Source: Sporosarcina luteola (GTDB taxonomy: Bacteria; Bacillota; Bacilli; Bacillales_A; Planococcaceae). Taken from it: a stretch of 64,000 nt of DNA. Position numbers and translations under genes: made by a program. The notes beneath the pieces were generated by a model that was not told where the DNA came from, searched no databases, and was given only the letters and a program-made list of their open reading frames with translations. Shown piece by piece: positions 37,309 to 47,481 of the stretch (position 1 is its first letter; every line of letters starts with the position of its first letter). Where the stretch lies: contig JACHLS010000011.1 in NCBI GenBank assembly GCA_014204635.1, positions 62,001 to 126,000 of the forward strand. Reading direction: 5' to 3'.

Positions 37309-40122
37309 TTATTTTTTCAGAGCTTCTTCGATGATTCGGTTCTGCTCTTTCTTATGTGACTCCCCGTCTCCTTCGGATGGGCTTGCACGGTGGATCCGTC
37401 CAACGTAGGAGATAGCCTTGCCATTCGCGATCTCTTGTAAGTATGGATAAGCAAAAGACCATGATCCCATGTTCTTCGGTTCTTCCTGAACCCAGACAAG
37501 TTCCTTCGCTTTCGGGAATCGTTCCAGTATTTCTGCAATCTTCTCTGCAGGGAACGGATATAACTGTTCCACTCGGACGATATGCAAGTGATCGAAGCCT
37601 TCTCCATCTTTCACTTGTTCAGCCAAATCGATTGCCATTTTTCCGCTTGCAAATAAAACCTTCTTCACTTTTTCAGGTTTCAAGCCAGTTCCAGGTTGTT
37701 CAAGAACTGTTTTGAAGTGGCCATCAGACAAATCAGAGACTTCCGCGCCGACCAGCGGATGGCGAAGCAATGATTTTGGAGATACGATGACAAGCGGTCT
37801 TTCCGCTACTGTTCCAAGCATTTTCGCTTGGCGACGCAATACATGGAAATAGTTTGCTGCGCTCGATAAGTTGGCGACAGTCCAGTTATTTTCTGCACAT
37901 AATTGCAAATAACGTTCCAGGCGCGCACTTGAGTGCTCAGGACCCTGCCCTTCATATGCATGAGGCAACAGAATGACTAATCCAGATTGCTGACCCCATT
38001 TCGAGTAGCTTGAAGAGATGAATTGGTCGAACATAACTTGTGCCATATTCGCGAAGTCTCCATATTGGGCTTCCCAGATCGTCAATGCTTTGTCTTTCTC
38101 CAAATTGTAGCCAAATTCATAGCCGATCACCGCGAATTCTGTCAATGGGCTATTGTAAGCGACGAATGCCGCTTTCGATCCACTGATGTGGTGAAGTGGT
38201 ACAAATTCCTCGCCAGTTTTTTCATCATGCAATACAAGATGGCGATGTGCGAATGTGCCACGCTGTACATCCTGTCCTGTAATTCGAATTGGACTTCCGT
38301 CTTGGAGAATGGCTCCAAACGCCAATTGTTCGGCGTGTGCCCAATCCACCTTCCCTTTTCCTTTAAAAGGTTCTTCACGGCGCTTTAGAATTCGATCCAA
38401 CTTGCTGAATACCGTAAAACTATCAGGGTATGTAAGAAGTTCTTCATTCATACGATGAAGTCTTTCCTCCTGCACCCCTGTTTCTACATCTCTCGGCATA
38501 CCGGCCAAAACGGATTCAGGTGTTGCGTTTGAAGGCTTCTTCACGTCTGCAGAATGATTCTTCACGTTGTCATAAGCAGTTTGCATCAAAGCATAGATCT
38601 TTGCGTCAAGCTGATCGACCGCTTCATTTGTCATCAAATTAGCAGCAACCAACTCAGCGCCATACAATTGACGTACGGTCGGGTGCTTATGGATATCGTG
38701 GTACATCATCGGATTCGTCACTAATGGCTCATCCATTTCGTTATGGCCATATCGACGATACCCGATTAAGTCAATTAAGATATCTTTTTCGAATTTTTGT
38801 CTGTATTCAAAGGCTAGTGCAGCAGCTGCAATAACCGATTCCGGATGATCTGCATTCACATGAAGCACTGGTACTTCAAAGCCTTTTGCCGGATCTGAAG
38901 CATACAAAGTAGAACGGGAATCGTATGACTCTGTTGTAAAACCAATTGTATTATTTGCAATGATATGGACGGTACCGCCTGTACGATATCCACGAACCCG
39001 GCTATAGTTGAACGTTTCCGGCACGATGCCTTGACCTGGGAAAGCAGCATCTCCATGAATCATAACTCCATAGGCAGCATTCATATCCTGCTCAGGAACT
39101 CCTGGATGATCCGTTTGCTCCTGCGCGGCTCTTGTCTGGCCTGCAACAACTGGGTTGACAACTTCCAAATGGGACGGATTGTAAGCTAGAAAGCGTTCCG
39201 TACCTGTTTTCCCTTTGTAAAGGGCGCCCAAGTGGTATTTGACATCGCCGAACCAGCCACGTGAAGTTTCAACAGAACCATCTTTCGGCAGGAATTCCAG
39301 AGACGGAACTCCGGCAAATTCAGCAAACATCATTTCGTAAGGTTTATTTAAAATATGTGTAAGTACATTCAAGCGTCCACGGTGAGCCATGCCGATCAGG
39401 ACTTTCTTCGTTTTGGCTTCCTCCGATTTACGCATTAATTCGTCAAGGAACACGACAAGCGTATCCAGACCCTCAATCGAGAAACGTTTCGCACCGACAA
39501 ATGTGCGGTGGATGAACTTTTCAAACCCTTCAATCTTAGTCAAGCGTTCAAGCAGTTCTTTTTTCTCTTCATTTGATAGGTTGACTGCAACATGATTGTG
39601 TTCGATTTTTGATTGGATCCAATTCCGTTCCTCTTCATCTACGAGGTGGGCAAATTCATATGCAATCTTGCCTGTGTACAAATCTTTTAGGTAGTTGACT
39701 GCATCCAACCCGTTTTCGACCGTAGCGGGAACGTTTTTCAAGAATAAGGAAGCTGGCAAAGCCCGCAGATCATGCTCTGTCAAGCCGTACTTAGAAATTT
39801 CCAGTCTTGAAGCATCCCGTGGATGGTCTTTCAATGGATAAATATCAGCTGCCAGATGGCCGTGCGCACGAATTGCTTCTATTAACTCGTAGGCTGCCAA
39901 TGCTTTGCTGAAGTCTCCTGAAGGGATACTTGCAGAAGATGATGCAACTGCTTCTCCACTCTCCATTACGGGAGCGCCGTAGGTCTTGAACATTTCTGCT
40001 AACTGCGGATCAACCGCTTCAGGAGATGTTTTAAATTTCTCGTACATCTCCATAACATACCCAAGGTTCGGCCCCGAGAATACCGAGTATGGTGAACGAT
40101 GGGAACCAACATTGTTCGACAT
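37309..40122 (-). CDS. odhA: 2-oxoglutarate dehydrogenase E1
   Basis: 937 aa, the expected size. A short N-terminal E2-binding region (SVFSGPNLGYVMEMY), the thiamine-diphosphate core with GMAHRGRLNVL and the GDAAFPGQG plus downstream motif, and the transketolase-like pyrimidine domain (VAYNSPLTEFAVIGYEFGY). It decarboxylates 2-oxoglutarate and reductively succinylates the lipoyl group of OdhB. The start at 40122 follows GGAGGTCATTTTAC. Promoter about 60 bases upstream. Confidence 0.95.
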   Translation of the reverse strand: MSNNVGSHRSPYSVFSGPNLGYVMEMYEKFKTSPEAVDPQLAEMFKTYGAPVMESGEAVASSSASIPSGDFSKALAAYELIEAIRAHGHLAADIYPLKDHPRDASRLEISKYGLTEHDLRALPASLFLKNVPATVENGLDAVNYLKDLYTGKIAYEFAHLVDEEERNWIQSKIEHNHVAVNLSNEEKKELLERLTKIEGFEKFIHRTFVGAKRFSIEGLDTLVVFLDELMRKSEEAKTKKVLIGMAHRGRLNVLTHILNKPYEMMFAEFAGVPSLEFLPKDGSVETSRGWFGDVKYHLGALYKGKTGTERFLAYNPSHLEVVNPVVAGQTRAAQEQTDHPGVPEQDMNAAYGVMIHGDAAFPGQGIVPETFNYSRVRGYRTGGTVHIIANNTIGFTTESYDSRSTLYASDPAKGFEVPVLHVNADHPESVIAAAALAFEYRQKFEKDILIDLIGYRRYGHNEMDEPLVTNPMMYHDIHKHPTVRQLYGAELVAANLMTNEAVDQLDAKIYALMQTAYDNVKNHSADVKKPSNATPESVLAGMPRDVETGVQEERLHRMNEELLTYPDSFTVFSKLDRILKRREEPFKGKGKVDWAHAEQLAFGAILQDGSPIRITGQDVQRGTFAHRHLVLHDEKTGEEFVPLHHISGSKAAFVAYNSPLTEFAVIGYEFGYNLEKDKALTIWEAQYGDFANMAQVMFDQFISSSYSKWGQQSGLVILLPHAYEGQGPEHSSARLERYLQLCAENNWTVANLSSAANYFHVLRRQAKMLGTVAERPLVIVSPKSLLRHPLVGAEVSDLSDGHFKTVLEQPGTGLKPEKVKKVLFASGKMAIDLAEQVKDGEGFDHLHIVRVEQLYPFPAEKIAEILERFPKAKELVWVQEEPKNMGSWSFAYPYLQEIANGKAISYVGRIHRASPSEGDGESHKKEQNRIIEEALKK

Positions 40123-40176
40123 GTAAAATGACCTCCACATTTGCCTGTAGGCATATTGTGCTTTTATTGATTATCC

Positions 40177-40205
40177 GTATTAATAATACCATTCCAAACT
40201 GTCAA
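40177..40205 (-). promoter_or_regulatory. Sigma-A promoter of odhAB
   Basis: -35 TTGACA (40205-40200), 17-bp spacer, -10 TAATAC (40182-40177), 55 bases before the odhA start. A second TTGACG further upstream could be an alternative -35. Confidence 0.65.
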
Positions 40206-40322
40206 CTGAAAGGGTTTAATACTAAGATATACATATTAATACCGTCAACAAGGATACACCTGTTTCTTTATTCTTGCAACTGTTGTTTCATACAAAATCT
40301 GTCTTACAATTAACAGTTCCAG

Positions 40323-41399
40323 TTAATTTTTACACGACAGTATCATATCGACCATCAATTCAGGTGATTTCGTTTGTGCGTACTTTTTCATATTGGCCAT
40401 CAACCGGTCTTTCTCTGCAGCCAATGAAAAGAATAAATTGGAAAGCTGGGTGTTTTCTAATTCTTCCTCCGAAATGACATGTGCGACACCGAGTGATTGA
40501 AATAGAGATGCGTTGAGTATCTGATCTCCCCTGCTCTTTGCAGCGGATAAAGGGACAAGAAGCATCGGTTTTTGTAAGGCCATCAGTTCAAAAATTGCAT
40601 TCGAACCCGCTCTAGACACAGCAAAATCGGACGCAGCAAGCAAATGCGGCAATGCATCCGTGACATATTCATATTGCGTATAGCCTTTTACTCGTGCCAG
40701 CTCCTTATCGAAATGCCCTTTCCCACAGAGGTGGATGATGTCAAACTTCTCGACGATCTGATCGATTTCTTTCCGGACCGCTTCATTCAACACTACAGAA
40801 CCCTGACTCCCTCCCATAATCAAAACAATTGGTTTTTCACCTGTCAAACCAGTTAAACGCAATCCTTCCTCTCGGTCACCGTGAAATAACTCGGGTCGGA
40901 TGACCGGTCCTGTGCATGTTGATTTGCCGGCTGGAACATACTTTAATGTTTCTTCAAAGACAGTAAAAATATGATTCGACATCGGCAAGGCCAATTTATT
41001 GGCCAGACCTGGAGTAACATCGGATTCATGTACGACTACGGGTATTTTGGCCATTCTGGCAGCCATCACGACTGGAACAGAGACAAATCCGCCTTTTGAA
41101 AAGACAATGTCAGGCTTAAGCTTTCTAAGTTTAGAAAAAGCCTGCAAAACACCCGTCCCTACTTTAAATGGGTCGGTAAAGTTTTTCATCGAGAAATATC
41201 TTCTAAGTTTCCCACTTTGGATAGCATGGTAAGTCACATCCGAACGCCTCTCACCGATTAATTCCCTCTCAATGCCATCATATGAACCGATATAGTGCAC
41301 CTCATAGCCTCTTTCAATAAATTCTGGAATAAGGGCTTCGTTTACGGATACATGTCCCGCTGTGCCTCCACCCGTTAAAACAACAATAGGCCGTTTCAT
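40323..41399 (-). CDS. MurG-like UDP-GlcNAc transferase (second-type MurG)
   Basis: 358 aa, GT28 fold. N-terminal LTGGGTAGHVSVNEALIPE (UDP-sugar transferase motif), VFSKGGFVSVPVV, and the C-terminal-domain MGGSQGS and SRAGSNAIFE motifs. It would add GlcNAc to undecaprenyl-muramoyl-pentapeptide (lipid II). It is isolated from the dcw cluster, which fits the extra MurG copy found in several Bacilli. I start at the ATG at 41399, 9 bases after GAGGTG. An extended -10 TGCTATAAT on the minus strand (41446-41438) probably drives it. Confidence 0.85.
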   Translation of the reverse strand: MKRPIVVLTGGGTAGHVSVNEALIPEFIERGYEVHYIGSYDGIERELIGERRSDVTYHAIQSGKLRRYFSMKNFTDPFKVGTGVLQAFSKLRKLKPDIVFSKGGFVSVPVVMAARMAKIPVVVHESDVTPGLANKLALPMSNHIFTVFEETLKYVPAGKSTCTGPVIRPELFHGDREEGLRLTGLTGEKPIVLIMGGSQGSVVLNEAVRKEIDQIVEKFDIIHLCGKGHFDKELARVKGYTQYEYVTDALPHLLAASDFAVSRAGSNAIFELMALQKPMLLVPLSAAKSRGDQILNASLFQSLGVAHVISEEELENTQLSNLFFSLAAEKDRLMANMKKYAQTKSPELMVDMILSCKN

Positions 41400-41536
41400 T
41401 TGGCCGTTCACCTCAATTTTATTCTAACTTCCATGCTATTATAGCAAAAAAAACGTGTTACAATAGTAGTCGATTGACGCTTTCTTCAGTTAACAGCTTA
41501 AAATACATCTTTGCCACACGACAAGGGGGATTCCAT

Positions 41537-42883
41537 TTGGGAGAATCGATCTCACTCCAAAAAAAGACAGGCATTTTTGCTAAAATTGTCCTACCGATTC
41601 TGATTACACAGGTCGCACTCTATCTGATGACGTTCTTCGATATCCTTATGACAGGACGTTATGATACCTACCATCTCGCCGGCGTGACAATTGGTTCCTC
41701 ATTTTGGGTTCCTGTCTATACTGGACTGTCCGGCATTTTGCTTGGATTGACTCCGATTATTGCCCAATTGATCGGAGGAAAAAAAGAAGAGGACGTACGG
41801 CCAAATGTTCAGCAAGGTTTATACGTTGCTGTATTGCTTGCTGTCCTCGTTTTCCTCATTATCCGTTTCGGTGTTCGGCCCATGCTACATCATATGCCGC
41901 TTGATGAGCCGGTTAGGATAGTAGCAGCGAATTACTTGACGGGAATGAGTGTCGGGCTGATTCCGCTATTCATGTATACGGTTCTTCGATCATTTTTTGA
42001 CGCGCTAGGTGCGACGAGAGTATCAATGTTCATCATACTGCTCTCTGCTCCGATTAATATTGTCCTGAATTACTTGCTCATTTATGGCAATTTCGGTTTT
42101 CCTGAATTAGGCGGTGCCGGTGCGGGATATGCTTCAGGAATCACTTATTGGATCGTTTTGTCCATCGCTGTTGTGATTGCCTTGAAGCGGAGACCCTTTC
42201 ATGCCTTTTCCCTATTCGGCCAATGGCAACACGTTTCTTTTAAAAAAATTGCAGGGATTCTTAAGATCGGTGTACCGATTGGACTTTCGATATTTGTGGA
42301 AACAAGTATTTTCTCAGTCGTTACATTATTTATGAGCAAATATTCAACAGAGGTTATTTCCTCTCACCAAATAGCCTTAAATTTCACTTCTTTGCTCTAT
42401 ATGGTTCCCTTAAGTATTTCTATGGGAGCGACAATTTTGGTTGGGCAATCTGTCGGAGCCTCACGTTACCAAGATGCCAGACAGTATAGTCATCTCGGTA
42501 TAGGGCTTGCGGTTGTATTCAGTTTCCTATCCATCGCAATTTTGCTTCTTTTCCGGGAACAGATCGCTTCTATGTATACAAAAGATTTGGCGATCATCAA
42601 ACTATCTATGCAATTTTTCGTATTCGCAGCGCTTTTTCAACTGTCAGATGCAGTGCAAGCGCCAATACAGGGAGCACTCAGAGGATACAAAGATGTCAAT
42701 GTCACATTTTTGATGGGAATTGTTTCATTCTGGCTGATCGGTTTACCGGTGGGCTATGTGATGGCTACTTATTCCAACCTTGGACCGCTAGGCTATTGGG
42801 TCGGTCTCATTACCGGCTTGACTGTGGGTGCTATTATACTCAGTTTTCGTCTCAGAAGGATTCAACATCGCTATACTAGTTAA
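41537..42883 (+). CDS. MATE family efflux transporter (NorM type)
   Basis: 448 aa with twelve helices in two six-helix halves. The segments FFDILMTGRYDTYHLAGVTI, GLTPIIAQLIGGKKEEDVR and the mirrored SVGASRYQDARQY are typical of NorM-like Na+/H+ drug antiporters. The start is TTG at 41537 with AAGGGGG six bases upstream; the open frame runs 21 codons further without a ribosome site. Divergent from the murG-like gene. Confidence 0.88.
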   Translation: MGESISLQKKTGIFAKIVLPILITQVALYLMTFFDILMTGRYDTYHLAGVTIGSSFWVPVYTGLSGILLGLTPIIAQLIGGKKEEDVRPNVQQGLYVAVLLAVLVFLIIRFGVRPMLHHMPLDEPVRIVAANYLTGMSVGLIPLFMYTVLRSFFDALGATRVSMFIILLSAPINIVLNYLLIYGNFGFPELGGAGAGYASGITYWIVLSIAVVIALKRRPFHAFSLFGQWQHVSFKKIAGILKIGVPIGLSIFVETSIFSVVTLFMSKYSTEVISSHQIALNFTSLLYMVPLSISMGATILVGQSVGASRYQDARQYSHLGIGLAVVFSFLSIAILLLFREQIASMYTKDLAIIKLSMQFFVFAALFQLSDAVQAPIQGALRGYKDVNVTFLMGIVSFWLIGLPVGYVMATYSNLGPLGYWVGLITGLTVGAIILSFRLRRIQHRYTS

Positions 42884-42886
42884 AAA

Positions 42887-42919
42887 AGGGCTTCCCCTCT
42901 TCTAGAGTGGGGAATGCCC
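42887..42919. terminator. Terminator between the MATE and gerC genes
   Basis: Stem AGGGC..CCCC/GGGG..GCCCT with an internal mismatch; A-rich on the left, so it likely ends both convergent transcripts. Confidence 0.7.
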
Positions 42920-42921
42920 TA

Positions 42922-43998
42922 TTATTCTGCAATATTTGTCAGCTTGAGCCGGACATCCACTTCCACCTGAATAGGAATGTTGGCATATGTTTGTTGCCAA
43001 TCCCCTTTGTTCCACAACTCCTGATGAAAAGCCCGCACTTTCCTCCCAAACCCTAAAATATCACTTTCTGCTTCTTGTGACTTCTTTATAACCGCATCGA
43101 AATGCTCCTTAAAGCTAGTTTTCAAAAAGGCTGCTGCCTCCTCTCGATTCTTTTTCTCATGTAAATTATGAGGCGCGTATTCCTCTACAGCGACATCCAA
43201 ATGATAAGAAGCGGTGATAGTATCGGTTCCGATTGTCCACTTCTTTTTCACTCGCATTACATTTACTGTGATTTGGGTGTTTTTCGCTTCCCACTCGAAA
43301 GTTATCCTCGCGTACTTGTTCAGCTTGTCTGCCATGATCACTGCCGAAATAGATTCAGAAGACGACAAGGTAACCCCTGTATATCGCTGTTTGCTGAACA
43401 GTCCACTGCCGACAACTTTCGGTATGCCCGTTTCCTCATTGATTCGCAAGTATGGCAGCGCCAGGTCAATCCCAGGATCAAACATGGTCTTCATTGCATC
43501 TTGAAGTGTAAAATTGGCACCGAACGAATAGAGAACAACAGTCCGAAGCAATTCGGGATAGTAATATGAAATTTCACTCTTCAGGTTGCCAGGAGGATTA
43601 AAATAAGTTCCCATTTCTCCTTCCACAATGGCAATATAGCTTGTAATCCGGTTCCTTGGCGTTCTGAAGAACATGTCCAATGAGGGGGCGAAGTCCGTTT
43701 TGGCTAAGTCAGCTGACATGAGAATAACCTCTAAATGAGCCATGTCCAACGCTTCCATTGTTTGATGGTTTGCATCGGAACGAGCGGCTCTCGTCGAAAC
43801 ACCTTTTCCTTGCGAGGAGGAATATTCAATTTTCCCGTTTTGAAACGTCGGAAATGCGAACATTGTTGTAATATCTCCTTCTTCTCCTTCAATCCCGACC
43901 AACGGCACAATGGTTAAATCCTTATATTGTGTTTCATCCCAACAACCACTTAACAATAACGTCAGTATTACGATGATTATGCCCTTTTGGATCCTCAT
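42922..43998 (-). CDS. Spore germination protein, GerC family lipoprotein
   Basis: 358 aa. Lipoprotein signal with lipobox LSGC (Cys19) followed by WDETQYKDL, the conserved GerC start. The remaining ectodomain matches Ger(x)C. It anchors to the outer face of the inner forespore membrane as part of a nutrient receptor with the GerA and GerB subunits. Its start overlaps the gerB stop by 4 bases (ATGA). Confidence 0.93.
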   Translation of the reverse strand: MRIQKGIIIVILTLLLSGCWDETQYKDLTIVPLVGIEGEEGDITTMFAFPTFQNGKIEYSSSQGKGVSTRAARSDANHQTMEALDMAHLEVILMSADLAKTDFAPSLDMFFRTPRNRITSYIAIVEGEMGTYFNPPGNLKSEISYYYPELLRTVVLYSFGANFTLQDAMKTMFDPGIDLALPYLRINEETGIPKVVGSGLFSKQRYTGVTLSSSESISAVIMADKLNKYARITFEWEAKNTQITVNVMRVKKKWTIGTDTITASYHLDVAVEEYAPHNLHEKKNREEAAAFLKTSFKEHFDAVIKKSQEAESDILGFGRKVRAFHQELWNKGDWQQTYANIPIQVEVDVRLKLTNIAE

Positions 43999-45014
43999 GT
44001 TTTTTGTCTCCTATTTTTAATGAATACAAAAATCGGAAGCACAACCACAATGAATAGATGAAGATACAGCAAAGGTTCCCTTATCATGTCTAATCGATCA
44101 CGAGTCGAAAAGAATGGAGGAACAAGTAGAAAAATCGCATGGATCAACAAGTTAAATTTGTATTGCTTACCCGAGTTTGTTTCCGCATGCACGAGACGAA
44201 TTAAGAAAGCAAAGAGGATAACAGTGATAATACTCCACATCATCCAAATAAATAGAAAAAATAAATCAAGCCTTTCCACAAAATTGACCTTTTGAGATTT
44301 TAGCAAGTAGAGCAACGCTTGCGGTACAACTGCAATGGTTTCAATTGGAAAAAACAATTGCACGACAAGCAACGACATGAAAAAGAAGAGAAACCAAAAG
44401 CCTGCATAGATTGCAATTGGCCAACCGATCATCTTTACATCCGTTACTACACGTTTTCTCAGGAATAAAAAGGATGCAACTCCGACAACGGTCAATTGGG
44501 ATGTTAGAAACCCATTCCAAACCAACTCAACGTCTTTCAAGTCCAACGGAAAAAGCCAAGTCCACTCCAAATCCGGCAAGGCAATAAGTAAAGAGACAAA
44601 AAATAGTAGAATGGCAGGAATGATGATAACTGGCAAATTAATTATCGTATCTGGCTTACAGCAGTTTGCGTAAAACGACACGGTGACCATGAATAACAAT
44701 AAGACGATGGATGGTGTATTGGGATAAAGCCAAATAGATAAGGAGTACAAAATATTCGTTAGAGATAGAACGTTGATATAAATCCAATACAATTTATAAA
44801 GCAATAAAACAAATGGGCCAGGTAAAAATCGTGAATGCTGTCTTTCATAAAATATTAACAAGAGATATTGAAATACTCCGGTAAAAATAAAAATTACCCA
44901 AGCATTACGACCTGCCGCTTCCAAGAGCCGTGTCTGGAATGTGATAAACACAATTCCGGATTGTAAAAGAAATATAATAAGAAAAAATTGGTTGGGAGTA
45001 AGTGAAAATTTCAT
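43995..45014 (-). CDS. Spore germination permease, GerB family
   Basis: 339 aa with ten predicted membrane helices, of the amino acid/polyamine/organocation superfamily (PF03845, Spore_permease). This subunit is thought to bind the nutrient germinant. ATGA overlaps at both ends couple it to gerA and gerC. The specific germinant cannot be inferred. Confidence 0.93.
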   Translation of the reverse strand: MKFSLTPNQFFLIIFLLQSGIVFITFQTRLLEAAGRNAWVIFIFTGVFQYLLLIFYERQHSRFLPGPFVLLLYKLYWIYINVLSLTNILYSLSIWLYPNTPSIVLLLFMVTVSFYANCCKPDTIINLPVIIIPAILLFFVSLLIALPDLEWTWLFPLDLKDVELVWNGFLTSQLTVVGVASFLFLRKRVVTDVKMIGWPIAIYAGFWFLFFFMSLLVVQLFFPIETIAVVPQALLYLLKSQKVNFVERLDLFFLFIWMMWSIITVILFAFLIRLVHAETNSGKQYKFNLLIHAIFLLVPPFFSTRDRLDMIREPLLYLHLFIVVVLPIFVFIKNRRQKT

Positions 45015-46402
45015 TCACGTACCCCTTTCTTTTTAGTACTGCGAAGAAATCGTAAAAATGGCAGGCGAACAAATATATCTTTAAACCGGGTAAAATCAAA
45101 CGGAATGACCGGTGAAAGATAAGGTCTGCCCAAAGAACGCAAGTTGAGAAGGTGAATAAATAATAGCAACAGCCCGATGACCATGCCGAAGAAGCCGAAT
45201 AATGCGGCGCCAAGCATAAATGGAAAACGTAAAATTCGGATTGTCATATTCATCTCCGCTGACGGAATGACAAAACTCGAAATTGCAGTCATAGCAACGA
45301 CAATGACCATCAAATTAGAAACTAGCCCTGCGCTGACAATTGCATCTCCGACAACCAATCCGCCAACAATAGCAATCGTCTGTCCAATCGGTGTCGGCAG
45401 CCGCATACTTGCCTCTCGGATTAACTCAATGAACACTTCAAGTAAGATGGCTTCGAGGAAAGGACGATACGGTATTTCATTAATTGCCAATTTGACCTGC
45501 TTACTAATCTCAATCGGCAATATTTCTGAATGAAAACTGACAACCGAAACATAAAAAGCAGGCAAGAATATAGCGGTAATCAAGCTGAAAATCCGCAGCA
45601 AGCGATAAAATGAACCAACTAATGTCCGACTGTTAAAGTCATCAGGCGTTTGGAAAAAAGAAAACAAGGTGACCGGCCCTATGACAGCTGTCGGTGAATT
45701 ATCCATTAAGAGAACAATCCGGCCTTCCAGCAAATTAGATGCCACTCGATCCGGCCTTTCCGTCACAAGCAATTGCGGGAAAGGAGACCAAGTATGTTCC
45801 TCCACATACTCGATTAGTTGGCCAGGAGTGAAAAATTCATCCGATGAAACGGCGCTTAATTTCTTATCTATGTTTTCCACGAGCTGTGGATCTGTAACAG
45901 TGGCTATATATGCGTATGTGACAATATCACTGTTTTTATTTCCTGTATATATATTTTTCACAACAAAATCAGCACGTAAGAGCCGTTTGCGAATAAGAGC
46001 AATGTTGGTATCTTTATTCTCAATAAATCCTTCATGCGAACCGGTTATAACATGTTCATTCTCCGGTTCGTCTGTCGTTCTCGCCTGTTCCTTTTTCAAG
46101 TTAATGGCAACAATAATATTGGCTTGAGGAAAAATAAGTGCTGTTTCTCCGAGACTGAGGAGATTTTGCAGTTTATCATCGGTATAAGGATAAGAAGAAG
46201 AAGCTGCAGAAATGGCCCAATTCTGCGTTTTAGCTTCTGCCTGTCTTTTTAAAAGTGCCAGCTGCTTGTTCAGTTCCCCGCCATCGACCAGAGTAGTAAA
46301 ATAACAGATAATACCTTCTTCATACGGCCAGTCTATCATTTTTACATATAAATCATCCGTTTCATACACGAGTTTCTTCACATGTTCGATATTCGGTTTC
46401 AT
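45011..46402 (-). CDS. Spore germination protein, GerA family
   Basis: 463 aa. N-terminal soluble domain (about 1-240) and a C-terminal block of four to five membrane helices. The VERPDRVASNLLEGRIVLLMDNSPTA-type segment (here TERPDRVASNLLEG) and RLPTPIGQTIAIVGGLVVGDA are diagnostic of GerA (PF03323). It oligomerises into the ion channel of the germinant receptor. The start at 46402 follows GAGGTGA; the 51 upstream codons run through the preceding terminator and are not coding. Confidence 0.93.
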   Translation of the reverse strand: MKPNIEHVKKLVYETDDLYVKMIDWPYEEGIICYFTTLVDGGELNKQLALLKRQAEAKTQNWAISAASSSYPYTDDKLQNLLSLGETALIFPQANIIVAINLKKEQARTTDEPENEHVITGSHEGFIENKDTNIALIRKRLLRADFVVKNIYTGNKNSDIVTYAYIATVTDPQLVENIDKKLSAVSSDEFFTPGQLIEYVEEHTWSPFPQLLVTERPDRVASNLLEGRIVLLMDNSPTAVIGPVTLFSFFQTPDDFNSRTLVGSFYRLLRIFSLITAIFLPAFYVSVVSFHSEILPIEISKQVKLAINEIPYRPFLEAILLEVFIELIREASMRLPTPIGQTIAIVGGLVVGDAIVSAGLVSNLMVIVVAMTAISSFVIPSAEMNMTIRILRFPFMLGAALFGFFGMVIGLLLLFIHLLNLRSLGRPYLSPVIPFDFTRFKDIFVRLPFLRFLRSTKKKGVRE

Positions 46403-46451
46403 GTTTGTCACCTCATAATGGCAATATCGGTAAGAACGAGTGATTTTATTC

Positions 46452-46483
46452 AAAGAAAAAGACGGGACAGAACTTGTCCGTCT
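46452..46483 (-). terminator. Terminator after the CAP-domain gene
   Basis: Minus strand: stem AGACGGACA/TGTCCCGTCT with one bulged C, then TTTTTCTTT. It separates the CAP gene from the gerA operon. Confidence 0.8.
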
Positions 46484-46496
46484 CGTCTTCATCGTC

Positions 46497-47297
46497 TTAT
46501 TTTTGGATAAATTGTTGTGTCCAATAGTTGCCATTCGCATCATAACCGATACCAATATGGGTAAACTCTGGAGTTAAGATGTTTTGTCTATGGCCGGGAG
46601 ATTCCATCCAAGCTTTGACAACCTCTTCTGCGGAACGTTGACCCATAGCAATATTCTCAGCAGCGGAACGGTAGGAGATTCCGTACGATTTCATTTGATC
46701 AAATGGAGAACCGTATGTCGGGCTCGTATGGTCAAAATACTTTTTAGATGCCATGTCTGCTGATTTTGCACGAGCAGAGTTCATCAATTTTTCGTCAATC
46801 GCCAACGGTTTCAAACCTGCTTTTTGTCTTTCAGCATTCGTTAAATCCAATACCGCTTTTTCAATCGCGGAAACAGATGTTGTTGTTGGTGTGGTTGCAG
46901 GCTTATCCGTAACGGTAGTGTTTTGATTTGTACTAGGAACAGACGTCTGCGGTTTTTCAACCGGTTTTGTTTGTTCTACAGGCTTACTTGGAGTTGTTGG
47001 CTTTTGCTGTTCGCTTGGCTTGCTTGGTTTTTGTTGTTCCACCGGCTTATTGATCACCGGTTTGTTTCCTTGTAAACCGGAGAAATAGTTTTCCCATTGA
47101 GTTTTATAGTTCGCTAGGAACTCTTGAGCTTCCTTCTGATTAGCAAAGCTGTATGCATGATTTCCTTGGTATACGTAACAAGTAATATCCTCTTTAGTTT
47201 GTGCCTTCTCGTTATTATTGTAAGAAGCCTCAGCGTTTTGGTTGTTCGACATAAGCAATGCCGAACCGAGCAAGATGACTGCCATCGATTTTTTCAT
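46497..47297 (-). CDS. Secreted CAP-domain protein (YkwD-like)
   Basis: 266 aa. Signal peptide (MKKSMAVILLGSALLMS, probable cleavage after AEA near residue 24), a small N-terminal segment with one cysteine, a Pro/Lys/Gln-rich linker (about 85-145, repeats of EQQKP and KPVEQ), then the CAP/SCP domain with NAERQKAGL, YFDHTSP, AENIAMG and HRQNILTPEFTHIGIGY. In Bacillales this layout is common in spore-associated or secreted proteins. The start at 47297 follows GAGGAG. Confidence 0.9.
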   Translation of the reverse strand: MKKSMAVILLGSALLMSNNQNAEASYNNNEKAQTKEDITCYVYQGNHAYSFANQKEAQEFLANYKTQWENYFSGLQGNKPVINKPVEQQKPSKPSEQQKPTTPSKPVEQTKPVEKPQTSVPSTNQNTTVTDKPATTPTTTSVSAIEKAVLDLTNAERQKAGLKPLAIDEKLMNSARAKSADMASKKYFDHTSPTYGSPFDQMKSYGISYRSAAENIAMGQRSAEEVVKAWMESPGHRQNILTPEFTHIGIGYDANGNYWTQQFIQK

Positions 47298-47481
47298 CTT
47301 ATAACTCCTCCCTTCGTAAACTATCATAACGTAAGGAAGGAAATGAGAATCCCCAACACCTGCCAACCCATCCAGTTCCGTCAAAAAACCGTAAACGAAG
47401 GGAAATGAAAGCGTTCTGATTGGACATGTTTGGATGACTCTCATATTATTACAAGTTTGATGGGGTTGACAATCAACGAAT